The notes beneath the pieces are model-generated. The model had not been told where the DNA came from. It did not search any database and saw only the letters and a list, made by a program, of their open reading frames with translations. 64,000 nucleotides of DNA from assembly GCF_006783905.1 (NCBI RefSeq), contig NZ_VFPE01000002.1:1116001-1180000 (forward strand). The letters are read 5' to 3'. Source of the DNA: Microbacterium kyungheense. GTDB taxonomy: Bacteria > Actinomycetota > Actinomycetes > Actinomycetales > Microbacteriaceae. The translations under genes and the position numbers were made by a program. Shown here one piece after another: positions 33,882 through 41,320 of this stretch (positions are counted from its first letter, which is position 1; each line of letters starts with the position of its first letter).

Positions 33882-34865
33882 TCAGCCTTCGTCGGTCGTG
33901 GGCGCCTCGGCGTCCAGGCCGAGGATGTCGATCACGAACACGAGCGTCGAGTTCGCCGGGATCGACGCCTGCTCCTTGTCGCCGTAGCCCTGGTCGGGCG
34001 GGATCACGACCATCACCTGCGATCCGACGGTCTGTCCTTCGAGCGCCTTGGCGAACCCGGGCACGACGCCGTCGAGCGTGACGGAGGCGGCCGATCCGTC
34101 CCAGGTGCTGTCGAAGGACTCGTCGGCTCCCCACACGACGCCCGTGTAGTGCACGCGCACCGGCTGGTCGCCGGTGACCTTCTCGCCGTCGCCCTTGATG
34201 AGCGTCTGGACCACGAGGTCGGTCGGCGCGGGGGTGCCGGTCGGGATCGTGATGCCGGGGCGCCCGTCGGGGGCGCGAACGACGCTGGGCAGGCCGAAGC
34301 CGCTGTTGAACTGCAGCTGCCCCGTGGCCGACGGCAGGTAGACCTTGTGGATGTCGAGCACCGCCACGACCGAGTCGTCCTCGTCGATCTTGAAGCTCGC
34401 CGCGATGCCCTCGGCCAGGTCGTCGGGCGACAGCGCGACCGCGACCCGCGAACCCTCGGTCGCGCAGTGCAGCGCGGTCTCGAAGCCGGGGAAATTGGTC
34501 GCCCACTGGGACGGCGACGTGACGCGCGAGAGGTCCCCGTCGTACGCGGTGGCGACGATGGGATCGCCCGTCGTGCCGTCGAAGAGCGACACGTCCATCA
34601 CCATGAGCTGGTCGTTCGAGGTGATGGCGGTGCCGTCGCCGGTCACTACGTCCTCGTAGCCGAGGTGCGAGGCGTGCAGCGGCGTGTACACGTCGACCTT
34701 CGGCTCGCTGTCGGTGTCGCCCGTCACCTCGATGAGCTTCATAACGTCGGGATTCGACACCGATGCCCGGGAGCAGTCCGGGGCCGACACGGTCTGCAAC
34801 GAGCAACCGGTGAGGCCGACGGTCACCAGGCCCAGGACGACGAGGGCAACGGGGATCTTGCGCAC
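33882..34865 (-). CDS. FKBP-type peptidyl-prolyl isomerase lipoprotein
   Basis: 327 aa exported lipoprotein: signal peptide with lipobox LTGC (Cys21). The C-terminal third is an FKBP domain (VRVHYTGVVWGADESFDS ... VVPGFAKALEGQTVG ... VVIPPDQGYGD). The N-terminal half looks like a second, degenerate FKBP domain lacking the HYTG core. GTG with TAGACT 6 nt upstream. Placed between trmI and pafB, where FKBP genes also lie in Streptomyces. Confidence 0.9.
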   Translation of the reverse strand: MRKIPVALVVLGLVTVGLTGCSLQTVSAPDCSRASVSNPDVMKLIEVTGDTDSEPKVDVYTPLHASHLGYEDVVTGDGTAITSNDQLMVMDVSLFDGTTGDPIVATAYDGDLSRVTSPSQWATNFPGFETALHCATEGSRVAVALSPDDLAEGIAASFKIDEDDSVVAVLDIHKVYLPSATGQLQFNSGFGLPSVVRAPDGRPGITIPTGTPAPTDLVVQTLIKGDGEKVTGDQPVRVHYTGVVWGADESFDSTWDGSAASVTLDGVVPGFAKALEGQTVGSQVMVVIPPDQGYGDKEQASIPANSTLVFVIDILGLDAEAPTTDEG

Positions 34866-34874
34866 CGGAACAGT

Positions 34875-35927
34875 CTAGGCGGTGCGCCCAGCCTCTTCCG
34901 TTCCACCGTCGTCATGCCGGGCCGCCTCGCCCTGGGCGTCGGCGGCGGCCAGACGCGCGCCCTCGGCGGCGCGCTCGGCCTCGCGCACACGCTTGCGCAG
35001 GTTCTTGTCGGTGATCTGGCGGTCCCCGACTGCGCCGGGAGTCCAGAGCTCCACGTCCTCGTCGCCGTAGCTCGACTTCGACGCGCGGCGCTTCACCTCG
35101 GGCGGCACGGCGCCGGGGGCGAGCCGGCGCGCCCACACCAGGAAGCCGGTGTGCGCGACCATGCGGTGGTCGGGCCGGACGGCCAGGCCCTCGACGTGCC
35201 AGCCGCGCACCATCGTCTCGTTCGCGTCGGGCTCGGTGAACAGTCCCGTGGCGCGGATGTACTCGGCGACGCGGCTCAGCTGCGTCGCGGTCGCGACGTA
35301 GCAGACCACGACCCCGCCGGGCGTGAGCGCATCGGCGACGACGTCGATGCACTCCCACGGCGCCAGCATGTCGAGCACGACGCGGTCGACGGATGCCGCC
35401 GCCACCGTCTGCGGCAGCTCGGTGGCGAGATCGCCCACGACGACGTCCCAGTTCGCGGGGGCGGCGCCGGTGAACGTCTCGACGTTGGCCTTCGCGACGG
35501 CCGCGAAGTCGTCGCGGCGCTCGAAGGACACCAGGCGCCCCTCGGCCCCGATCGCGCGCAGCAGCCAGAGCGAAAGCGCGCCAGACCCGACGCCGGCCTC
35601 GACGACGGTGGCCCCCGGGAAGATGTCGGCCTCAGCGAGGATCTGCGCTGCATCCTTCGGGTACACGATCGCCGCGCCCCGCGGCATCGACATGACGAAG
35701 TCGCGCAGCAGCGGGCGGAGCGCGAGGTATTCGTGACCGCCGCTGTTGGCGACGACGGAGCCGTCCGGCTGGCCGACGAGCTGCTCGTGCTTGAGCACGC
35801 CGTGGTGGGTGTGGAGCTCACCGCCCGCGCGCAGCGTGATCGTGTGCAGGCGGGCCTTGGGCCCGGTCAGCTGCACGCGGTCCCCGAAGCGGAACGGGCC
35901 GCTGGGTCGGGTGTTCTCGTCGGTCAT
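34875..35927 (-). CDS. trmI: tRNA (adenine-N1-)-methyltransferase TrmI
   Basis: 350 aa. N-terminal beta domain with FRFGDRVQLTGPKARLHTI, and a Rossmann methyltransferase domain: SGALSLWLLRAIGAEGRLVSFERRDDF and VDRVVLDMLAPWECI. Makes m1A58 in tRNA. The long charged C-terminus after KSSYGDEDVELWTPG is typical of actinobacterial members. ATG overlaps the HAD gene stop (ATGA). Confidence 0.94.
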   Translation of the reverse strand: MTDENTRPSGPFRFGDRVQLTGPKARLHTITLRAGGELHTHHGVLKHEQLVGQPDGSVVANSGGHEYLALRPLLRDFVMSMPRGAAIVYPKDAAQILAEADIFPGATVVEAGVGSGALSLWLLRAIGAEGRLVSFERRDDFAAVAKANVETFTGAAPANWDVVVGDLATELPQTVAAASVDRVVLDMLAPWECIDVVADALTPGGVVVCYVATATQLSRVAEYIRATGLFTEPDANETMVRGWHVEGLAVRPDHRMVAHTGFLVWARRLAPGAVPPEVKRRASKSSYGDEDVELWTPGAVGDRQITDKNLRKRVREAERAAEGARLAAADAQGEAARHDDGGTEEAGRTA

Positions 35928-36637
35928 CGCGCGTTCTCCTCGGCGGTGGCGGTCTCGCTCACGCGCGCACGTGCGCGGTGGGACTGATGGAAGGCGGCGA
36001 CGTCGTCGGCCGTACGGCCGTCGAGCGTCTCCCAGATCGTGTGGGCGCCCGCGCCGGCGAGCGACACCATGAGCGGCACTCCGATCACCGCCGCGCCGGA
36101 GGCTACGGCCGAGCGCAGCCCGTTGGGCGAATCCTCGATGGCGACGACCTGGTCCGGCGCCACTCCGAGCGCTTCGCACGCCTGCAGGTACGGGTCGGGG
36201 AACGGCTTCGGACGCGTCGCGTCGTCGCCGGCGACGATCACGTCGAACGCCTCGAAGTCGATGAGGTCGACGACGGTGTCGGCCATCCGGCGCATCGACA
36301 TCGTGACGAGACCGGTCTTGACCCCCGCGGCGCGCAGGTCCGCGAGCAGCTCGCGCGCGCCCGGACGGAACGGGATGCCGGTCTCGGCGAGTTGGCGCAT
36401 CACCTCACTTGTCAGGTGGTCGATGATCGCATCGGTGCTCATGCGCACCCCCGCGCCCTGGAGGATGCGCGCGGAGTCCTCGAGTCCGAGACCGACGAGG
36501 CCCAGTGCCTGCTCGTGCGACCACGATCCGCCGTAGCTCTCGATGAGCGGGGTCTCGGCGGCCATCCAGTACGGCTCGGTGTCGACGAGGGTTCCGTCCA
36601 TGTCCCACAGGACGGCGGCGAGACGAGGTGCATTCAC
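35924..36637 (-). CDS. HAD-family hydrolase
   Basis: 237 aa, subfamily IA. Motif I LWDMDGTLVDTE, motif II GLVTMSM, motif III/IV KPFPDPYLQA and AIEDSPNG. Small phosphate ester hydrolysis likely (beta-phosphoglucomutase or sugar phosphatase type). GTG at 36637 with GGGAGG about 8 nt upstream. Coupled to trmI by ATGA overlap. Confidence 0.92.
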   Translation of the reverse strand: MNAPRLAAVLWDMDGTLVDTEPYWMAAETPLIESYGGSWSHEQALGLVGLGLEDSARILQGAGVRMSTDAIIDHLTSEVMRQLAETGIPFRPGARELLADLRAAGVKTGLVTMSMRRMADTVVDLIDFEAFDVIVAGDDATRPKPFPDPYLQACEALGVAPDQVVAIEDSPNGLRSAVASGAAVIGVPLMVSLAGAGAHTIWETLDGRTADDVAAFHQSHRARARVSETATAEENAR

Positions 36638-36685
36638 CGCACAATCCTCCCACAGGGCCTCCGACCCCCTGGGGGACGGGAGGCC

Positions 36686-36717
36686 TATCCTGGAGGGAAC
36701 CCCGCAGCCGCTGCGGG
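36686..36717 (+). promoter_or_regulatory. Promoter and 5' hairpin of the PAC2-family gene
   Basis: TATCCT (36686-36691) is a -10 candidate, followed by CCCGCAG-CCG-CTGCGGG (36701-36717), a 7-bp hairpin near the expected mRNA start. GGAAGGGG then lies before the GTG at 36731. Confidence 0.45.
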
Positions 36718-36730
36718 TGGAAGGGGTCTC

Positions 36731-37618
36731 GTGGACGGACTGGGTCGCCGGGTGCTCGTCGCCGCGTTCGACGGGTGGAACGACGCGGGCGAAGCCGCGT
36801 CGTCCGCCATCGCGCACCTGCGGGAAGCGGGCTCGTACGAGCCGGTGTTCTCGGTCGATCCCGAGCTGTACTTCGACTACCAGTACACGCGCCCGAGCGT
36901 CGAGACCGACGGCGAGGGCCGCCGGTCGCTGCGCTGGCCCGAGGCCACGCTCCTGCGCCCCGCCCGCACCACGCGCGGCGGCACCCAGCTGTGGCTCCTC
37001 ACCGGCGTCGAGCCGGCCCGCGCGTGGCAGGCCTTCTCGTCCGAACTCATCGACGTGGCGCTGCGCGAAGACATCACGGGCATGGTCGCGATCGGGTCGA
37101 TGATGTCGGACGTGCCGCACACCCGCCCGATCTCGGTGTTCGCAGGCAGCGACAACGAACTGCTGCGCAGCTCACTGGAGCTCGAGCGCAGCACGTACGA
37201 GGGCCCGGTCGGCATCCTCAGCGTGCTGGGCGACGCCGCAGAGCGCGCCGGCATCCCCACCGCGAGCCTGTGGGCCAGCGTGCCGCATTACGTCGCCGGC
37301 CACACGCCGTCTCCGAAGGCGACGCTCGCTCTCCTCGACAAGCTCGAAGACCTCACGGGCGCTTCGGTGCCGCGCGGCGACCTCGCGACCGAGGCGGCGA
37401 CGTGGGAGGCGACCATCGACGCGGCCGCCGCCGACGACGAAGAGATGACGGAGTACATCCGCCAGCTCGAGCGCACCCGCGACACGTGGGACTCCCCCGA
37501 GGCGTCCGGCGACGCCATCGCGCAGGAGTTCGAGCGCTACCTCCGCCGCACCGACGGCCGCCCCGGCGACGGGCCGCAGAAGCCCGGCCGCGACGACCCG
37601 CGCTCCCCCGGCCGCTGA
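36731..37618 (+). CDS. PAC2-family protein (proteasome assembly chaperone-like)
   Basis: 295 aa. VAAFDGWNDAGEAASSAI at the N-terminus, TGVEPARAWQAFSSELI, SVPHYVAGHTPSPKA and a C-terminal charged coil with YIRQLER are typical for actinobacterial PAC2 proteins. Archaeal/eukaryotic relatives help assemble proteasomes; in Actinobacteria the role is unknown. It stays next to the trmI/paf block although no proteasome genes are here. GTG start with GGAAGGGG. Confidence 0.88.
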   Translation: MDGLGRRVLVAAFDGWNDAGEAASSAIAHLREAGSYEPVFSVDPELYFDYQYTRPSVETDGEGRRSLRWPEATLLRPARTTRGGTQLWLLTGVEPARAWQAFSSELIDVALREDITGMVAIGSMMSDVPHTRPISVFAGSDNELLRSSLELERSTYEGPVGILSVLGDAAERAGIPTASLWASVPHYVAGHTPSPKATLALLDKLEDLTGASVPRGDLATEAATWEATIDAAAADDEEMTEYIRQLERTRDTWDSPEASGDAIAQEFERYLRRTDGRPGDGPQKPGRDDPRSPGR

Positions 37619-37619
37619 G

Positions 37620-37694
37620 CCCTTCGACAGGCTCAGGGACCGGATGCGGGCTCAGGGACCGGACGCCGGCTCAGGGACCGGGTGCCGGCTCAGG
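37620..37694. repeat. REP-like element with three 19-bp tandem units
   Basis: CCCTTCGACAGGCTCAGGG seed at 37620-37638 followed by 19-bp units starting GGCTCAGGGACCGG at 37630, 37649 and 37668 plus a partial unit to 37694 that contains the uppP stop. A near-identical seed lies at 55465-55488. Confidence 0.8.
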
Positions 37695-38511
37695 CGCTGA
37701 TGACGCCCAGGCTCAGGAGCACGAGCAGCGTCGAGCCCACCGCGACGCGGTAGACCACGAACGGCAGGAAGCTGTGCTTCGAGATCCAGTTCATGAAGAA
37801 CGCGATCACGCCGAGGGCCACCACGAAGGCGACACCGGTGGCGACGGCGGTCTCGCCCAGCGTGAACACGCCCGGCTCGTCGAGGCTCTTGAACAGCTGG
37901 AAGAACCCGCTGCCGAACACGGCGGGGATCGCCAGCAGGAAGGCGTAGCGTGCGGCGGCCGCCCGCTCGTAGCCCATGAACAGACCCGCAGTGATGGTGC
38001 CGCCCGAGCGTGACACGCCCGGGATGAGCGCCAGCGCCTGCGCGAACCCGTAGATCACGCCGTGGCCGACCGTGATGTCCTCGAGCTTGCGCTTCTTGGC
38101 GCCGTAGTGGTCGGCGATCCCCAGCAGCACGCCGAAGAAGATCAGCATCCCCGCGGTGATCCACAGCGACCGCAGCACGGTCTCGATCTGGTCCTGGAAC
38201 AGGATGCCGAGCACGACGATCGGGATGGAGCCGATGATGATCAGCCAGCCCAGCTTGGCGTCGGGATCGTTGCGAGGGATCCTGCCGAACAGCGCACGGA
38301 ACCAGTGCCCGATGATGCGGACGATGTCGCGCCAGAAGAACACGACGACGGCGGCCTCGGTGCCGATCTGGGTGATCGCGGTGAAGGCGGCGCCGGGGTC
38401 CTGCGCGCCGGGCAGGAACTCCCCCAGGATGCGCAGATGCGCGCTCGATGAGATCGGGAGGAACTCGGTCAGACCCTGGACCAGTCCCAGGATGATCGCC
38501 TCGAGAAGCAT
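37690..38511 (-). CDS. uppP: Undecaprenyl-diphosphatase UppP (BacA)
   Basis: 273 aa with about eight membrane helices. Signature [18 protein letters not shown] near residues 8-26 and the second active-site block [13 protein letters not shown]. Removes a phosphate from undecaprenyl diphosphate in the membrane for cell-wall synthesis, and gives bacitracin tolerance. ATG at 38511 with AAAGG upstream. The end overlaps the REP-like repeat array. Confidence 0.96.
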   Translation of the reverse strand: MLLEAIILGLVQGLTEFLPISSSAHLRILGEFLPGAQDPGAAFTAITQIGTEAAVVVFFWRDIVRIIGHWFRALFGRIPRNDPDAKLGWLIIIGSIPIVVLGILFQDQIETVLRSLWITAGMLIFFGVLLGIADHYGAKKRKLEDITVGHGVIYGFAQALALIPGVSRSGGTITAGLFMGYERAAAARYAFLLAIPAVFGSGFFQLFKSLDEPGVFTLGETAVATGVAFVVALGVIAFFMNWISKHSFLPFVVYRVAVGSTLLVLLSLGVISA

Positions 38512-38579
38512 GGGCGCCTTTCAGCCGTGCGGTGACAGTGGGGCGGAGGGATGCCGCGGCCGGCGGCATCCACTCGGTA

Positions 38580-39875
38580 TCAGTACGTGCGCAGCATGTC
38601 CGTCAGCACGGCCTGCCCGAACACGAGCGCGTCGATCGGCACGCGCTCGTCGACGCCGTGGAACATGCCGGTGAAGTCGAGATCGGACGGCAGGCGCAGC
38701 GGCGCGAAGCCGTAGCCCGAGATGCCGAGAGCCGCGAGGGCCTTGTTGTCGGTGCCGCCGCCCATGAGGTACGGGATCACCGGAGCACCCGGATCGTGGC
38801 GGCCCAGCGCGCCGACCATCGCGTCGACGAGATCGCCCGAGAACGGGACTTCGAGGCCGATGTCCTGGTGGACGATCTCGACGTCGACGCCGTCTCCCAC
38901 GATGCGGCGGATGTCGGCGAGGGCCGCCTCTTCGGTGCCCGGCAGCACCCGGACGTCCACGAGCGCCTCGGCACGGTCGGGGATCACGTTGTGCTTGTAG
39001 CCGGCGACGAGGCCCGTGGGGTTGGTCGTGGTGCGCAGCGTCGAGCGGAGGAATCCGGATGCCGCACCCGTCGCCGCGGCGATCGCATCGGGGTCGTCCG
39101 AGCCCTGCCCGGTGAGCTCGGCGAGGCGCTCGGTCATCTCGCGGGTGGCGTCGGTGAGGGTCACCGGCCACGCCGTGCGGCCGAGGGCCGCCACGGCCTC
39201 GGCGAGGCGCGTCACGGCGTTGTGCGCGTGGAAGCTGGAGCCGTGCGCGGCACGGCCGCGTGCGACGAGGCGGATCCAGATGAGCGCCTTCTCACCCACC
39301 TGCAGCAGGTACGCGTGGTGGTCGCCGATCGGGATCGAGTAGCCGCCGACCTCGCTGATCGCCTCGGTGGCGCCGGCGAACCACTCCGGGCGGTTCTCGA
39401 CGACGAGAGCCGACCCCTCGACGCCGCCGTTCTCCTCGTCGGCGAAGAACGCGAGCACGAGATCGCGCTCGGGCTGTTCGCCGGCGCGCAGCAGGTCGGC
39501 GACCGACGTGAGGATCATGGCGTCCATGTCCTTCATGTCGACGGCGCCGCGGCCCCACAGCAGGCCGTCCTTGACGACGCCCTCGAACGGGTCGACGCTC
39601 CAGTCCTCCGCGATCGCGGGCACCACGTCGAGGTGACCGTGCAGCACGAGTGCCGGCTTGTCGCCGTTGCGACCCGGCACGCGCGCCATCACGTTCGTGC
39701 GACGCGGGATCGGCTCGTAGAACTCCGGCGTCAGACCCAGGCCTTCGAGATAGGCGCCGACGTACTCGGCGGCCTCGCGCTCGCCGGCGGACCGGCCGCC
39801 GCCGTGGTTGGTCGTGTCGAAGCGGATGAGGTCCCTCGCGACCGCGGCGACTTCGGGCAGTTCGGCTTCGGGCAT
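38580..39875 (-). CDS. M20-family metallopeptidase (dipeptidase/ArgE-like)
   Basis: 431 aa. Zinc-site blocks LHGHLDVVP, WGRGAVDMKD and ADEENGG are intact, with the dimerisation domain in between and DNKALAALG near the end. Probably a cytoplasmic dipeptidase or deacylase; the exact substrate is not fixed by sequence. The ATG at 39875 has TAGGTT 7 nt upstream; a longer open frame (to 39950) crosses the tRNA terminator. Confidence 0.9.
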   Translation of the reverse strand: MPEAELPEVAAVARDLIRFDTTNHGGGRSAGEREAAEYVGAYLEGLGLTPEFYEPIPRRTNVMARVPGRNGDKPALVLHGHLDVVPAIAEDWSVDPFEGVVKDGLLWGRGAVDMKDMDAMILTSVADLLRAGEQPERDLVLAFFADEENGGVEGSALVVENRPEWFAGATEAISEVGGYSIPIGDHHAYLLQVGEKALIWIRLVARGRAAHGSSFHAHNAVTRLAEAVAALGRTAWPVTLTDATREMTERLAELTGQGSDDPDAIAAATGAASGFLRSTLRTTTNPTGLVAGYKHNVIPDRAEALVDVRVLPGTEEAALADIRRIVGDGVDVEIVHQDIGLEVPFSGDLVDAMVGALGRHDPGAPVIPYLMGGGTDNKALAALGISGYGFAPLRLPSDLDFTGMFHGVDERVPIDALVFGQAVLTDMLRTY

Positions 39876-39919
39876 GCCTGCAAACCTATCTGGTGGACGA
39901 GAGAAGGTCTTGTGGACGA

Positions 39920-39947
39920 AAGAAGGCCCCCTTTCGGGGGCCTTCTT
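39920..39947 (-). terminator. Terminator of tRNA-Leu
   Basis: 12-bp stem AAGAAGGCCCCC / GGGGGCCTTCTT with a 4-nt loop, 6 nt after the tRNA 3' end on the minus strand, ending in TTCTTTC. Confidence 0.85.
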
Positions 39948-39952
39948 CACTG

Positions 39953-40037
39953 TGCGCGAGGGGGGACTTGAACCCCCACGCCCTATACGGGCACTAGCAC
40001 CTCAAGCTAGCGCGTCTACCTATTCCGCCACCCGCGC
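39953..40037 (-). tRNA. tRNA-Leu (anticodon GAG)
   Basis: 85-nt class II tRNA. Acceptor 5' GCGCGGG pairs with CTCGCGC (one G-U), the D-arm is GGCGGAATAGGTAGACGC, anticodon stem CTAGC/GCTAG with loop TTGAGGT gives anticodon GAG, a variable arm GTGCCCGTATAGGGCGT and T-arm GGGGGTTCAAGTCCCCC. CCA is not encoded. Confidence 0.96.
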
Positions 40038-40118
40038 AGGTGGTTTCTGGTTTCGCAACCGAGGAATGACATTACCACGTCACCACACGTTCAACGAATC
40101 GAGCGCGCCCCGGGCGCG

Positions 40119-41207
40119 TCACCCCATCGACACGCCGAACAGCAGGCCGAGCACGTACGTGACGGCGGCGGCGCCGAAGCCGATCGCGAGCTGGCGCAGT
40201 GCGCGCTTGAGCGGTGGGGCGCCCGACAGGAGGCCCACGGCGGCGCCGGTCGACATCAGGGCGATGCCGACGAGCACGAGCGCCAGCACGACGGCGGTGA
40301 GGCCCGAGAGGCCGAAGATCCACGGCAGCACCGCGATGATCGCGCCCGACGCGAAGAACAGGAAGCTCGACAGCGCCGCTCCCCACGCGCTGCCCACGAC
40401 CTCGCCGTGATCCACGAGGTCGATGGGGCCGCTGTCGGCGCGGCCGCGCCCGAGGGCCTGCGCCTGCTCGACGACGCGCCGGGCGCGCGCGGCCGCCTCG
40501 GCCTCGGGCATCCCCCGTGTCCGGTACACGAGCGCGAGCTCGTTGGCGTCGATGTCGAGGTGAGGCAGCGCGATGTCGGCGAAGTCGCTGGGCTCGGTCG
40601 CCGCGAGCAGCTCGCGCTGCGAGCGGACCGACACGAACTCGCCCGCGCCCATCGAGAGAGCGCCGGCGAGGAGCCCTGCGACGCCGCTGAAGAGCACGAA
40701 CTGGCTGCTCGCGCCCGTCGCGCCGATGCCCATCACGAGTGCGAGGTTCGACACCAGTCCGTCGTTGGCGCCGAACACGGCGGCGCGGAAGGTGCCGGAC
40801 AGCCGTCGCCGGCCACGCGCGGCCAGGCCGCGTACGACCTCGTGGTGGACCTTCTCGTCGGCGGCCATCGTCGGCGTGGCGAAGGGCTCGTCGTCGTACG
40901 GCGACCGGGCCTCGGCGTTCTGGGCGAGCGCGAGCACGAAGATCGAGCCGAAGCTCTTCGCCATCGTGCCGAGAAGGCTCGTGCGGACGTCGGGACGGGG
41001 CAGCTTCGCGGGCTCACCGCCGAGGAGGCTCAGCCAGTGCGCCTCGTGGCGTCCCTCGGCCTCGGCCAGCGAGAGCAGGATCCCGCGCTCCTCGCCCTCG
41101 CGGCGGCCGGCGAGCTCGCGGTAGACGCGCGCCTCGGCGCGCTCGTTCACGAGGTACTGCGCCCAGCGGCGGCGATCACGGTCGGTCGGTGCGGCGGGCG
41201 CGCTCAC
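40119..41207 (-). CDS. VIT1/CCC1-family iron/manganese transporter with ferritin-like N-terminus
   Basis: 362 aa. The N-terminal 140 residues form a ferritin-like helical domain (RWAQYLVNERAEARVYRELAG, EAEGRHEAHWLSLL). The membrane part has VIT1-type helices: AVFGANDGLVSNLALVMG and LSMGAGEFVSVRSQREL. Exports or stores Fe2+/Mn2+. GTG at 41207 has GGAGG 5 nt upstream, which settles the start; an upstream TTG does not. Confidence 0.92.
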   Translation of the reverse strand: MSAPAAPTDRDRRRWAQYLVNERAEARVYRELAGRREGEERGILLSLAEAEGRHEAHWLSLLGGEPAKLPRPDVRTSLLGTMAKSFGSIFVLALAQNAEARSPYDDEPFATPTMAADEKVHHEVVRGLAARGRRRLSGTFRAAVFGANDGLVSNLALVMGIGATGASSQFVLFSGVAGLLAGALSMGAGEFVSVRSQRELLAATEPSDFADIALPHLDIDANELALVYRTRGMPEAEAAARARRVVEQAQALGRGRADSGPIDLVDHGEVVGSAWGAALSSFLFFASGAIIAVLPWIFGLSGLTAVVLALVLVGIALMSTGAAVGLLSGAPPLKRALRQLAIGFGAAAVTYVLGLLFGVSMG

Positions 41208-41273
41208 TCGGGCCTCCAGGTCGGGGTATCGGGGACCCGTCAACGGTAGTCACTGCCCGCGGCCGGACCGACC

Positions 41274-41307
41274 CGGAACCGAACATTGCCAGCATTTCGG
41301 GGTTCCG
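41274..41307 (-). terminator. Hairpin between the helicase and VIT1 genes
   Basis: CGGAACC(GAA) / (TTCGG)GGTTCCG with a small bulge, located between the helicase stop and the transporter start on the minus strand. The likely 3' end of the helicase mRNA. Confidence 0.5.
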
Positions 41308-41320
41308 AACCGCGTGCGGC

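Noticed and set aside
36701-36717. Riboswitch in front of the PAC2 gene
   Set aside because: Only a single 7-bp hairpin is seen; no conserved aptamer pattern or terminator switch.
37620-37694. CRISPR-like repeats
   Set aside because: The 19-bp units are directly adjacent without spacers and no cas genes are present, so this is a tandem REP-like array.
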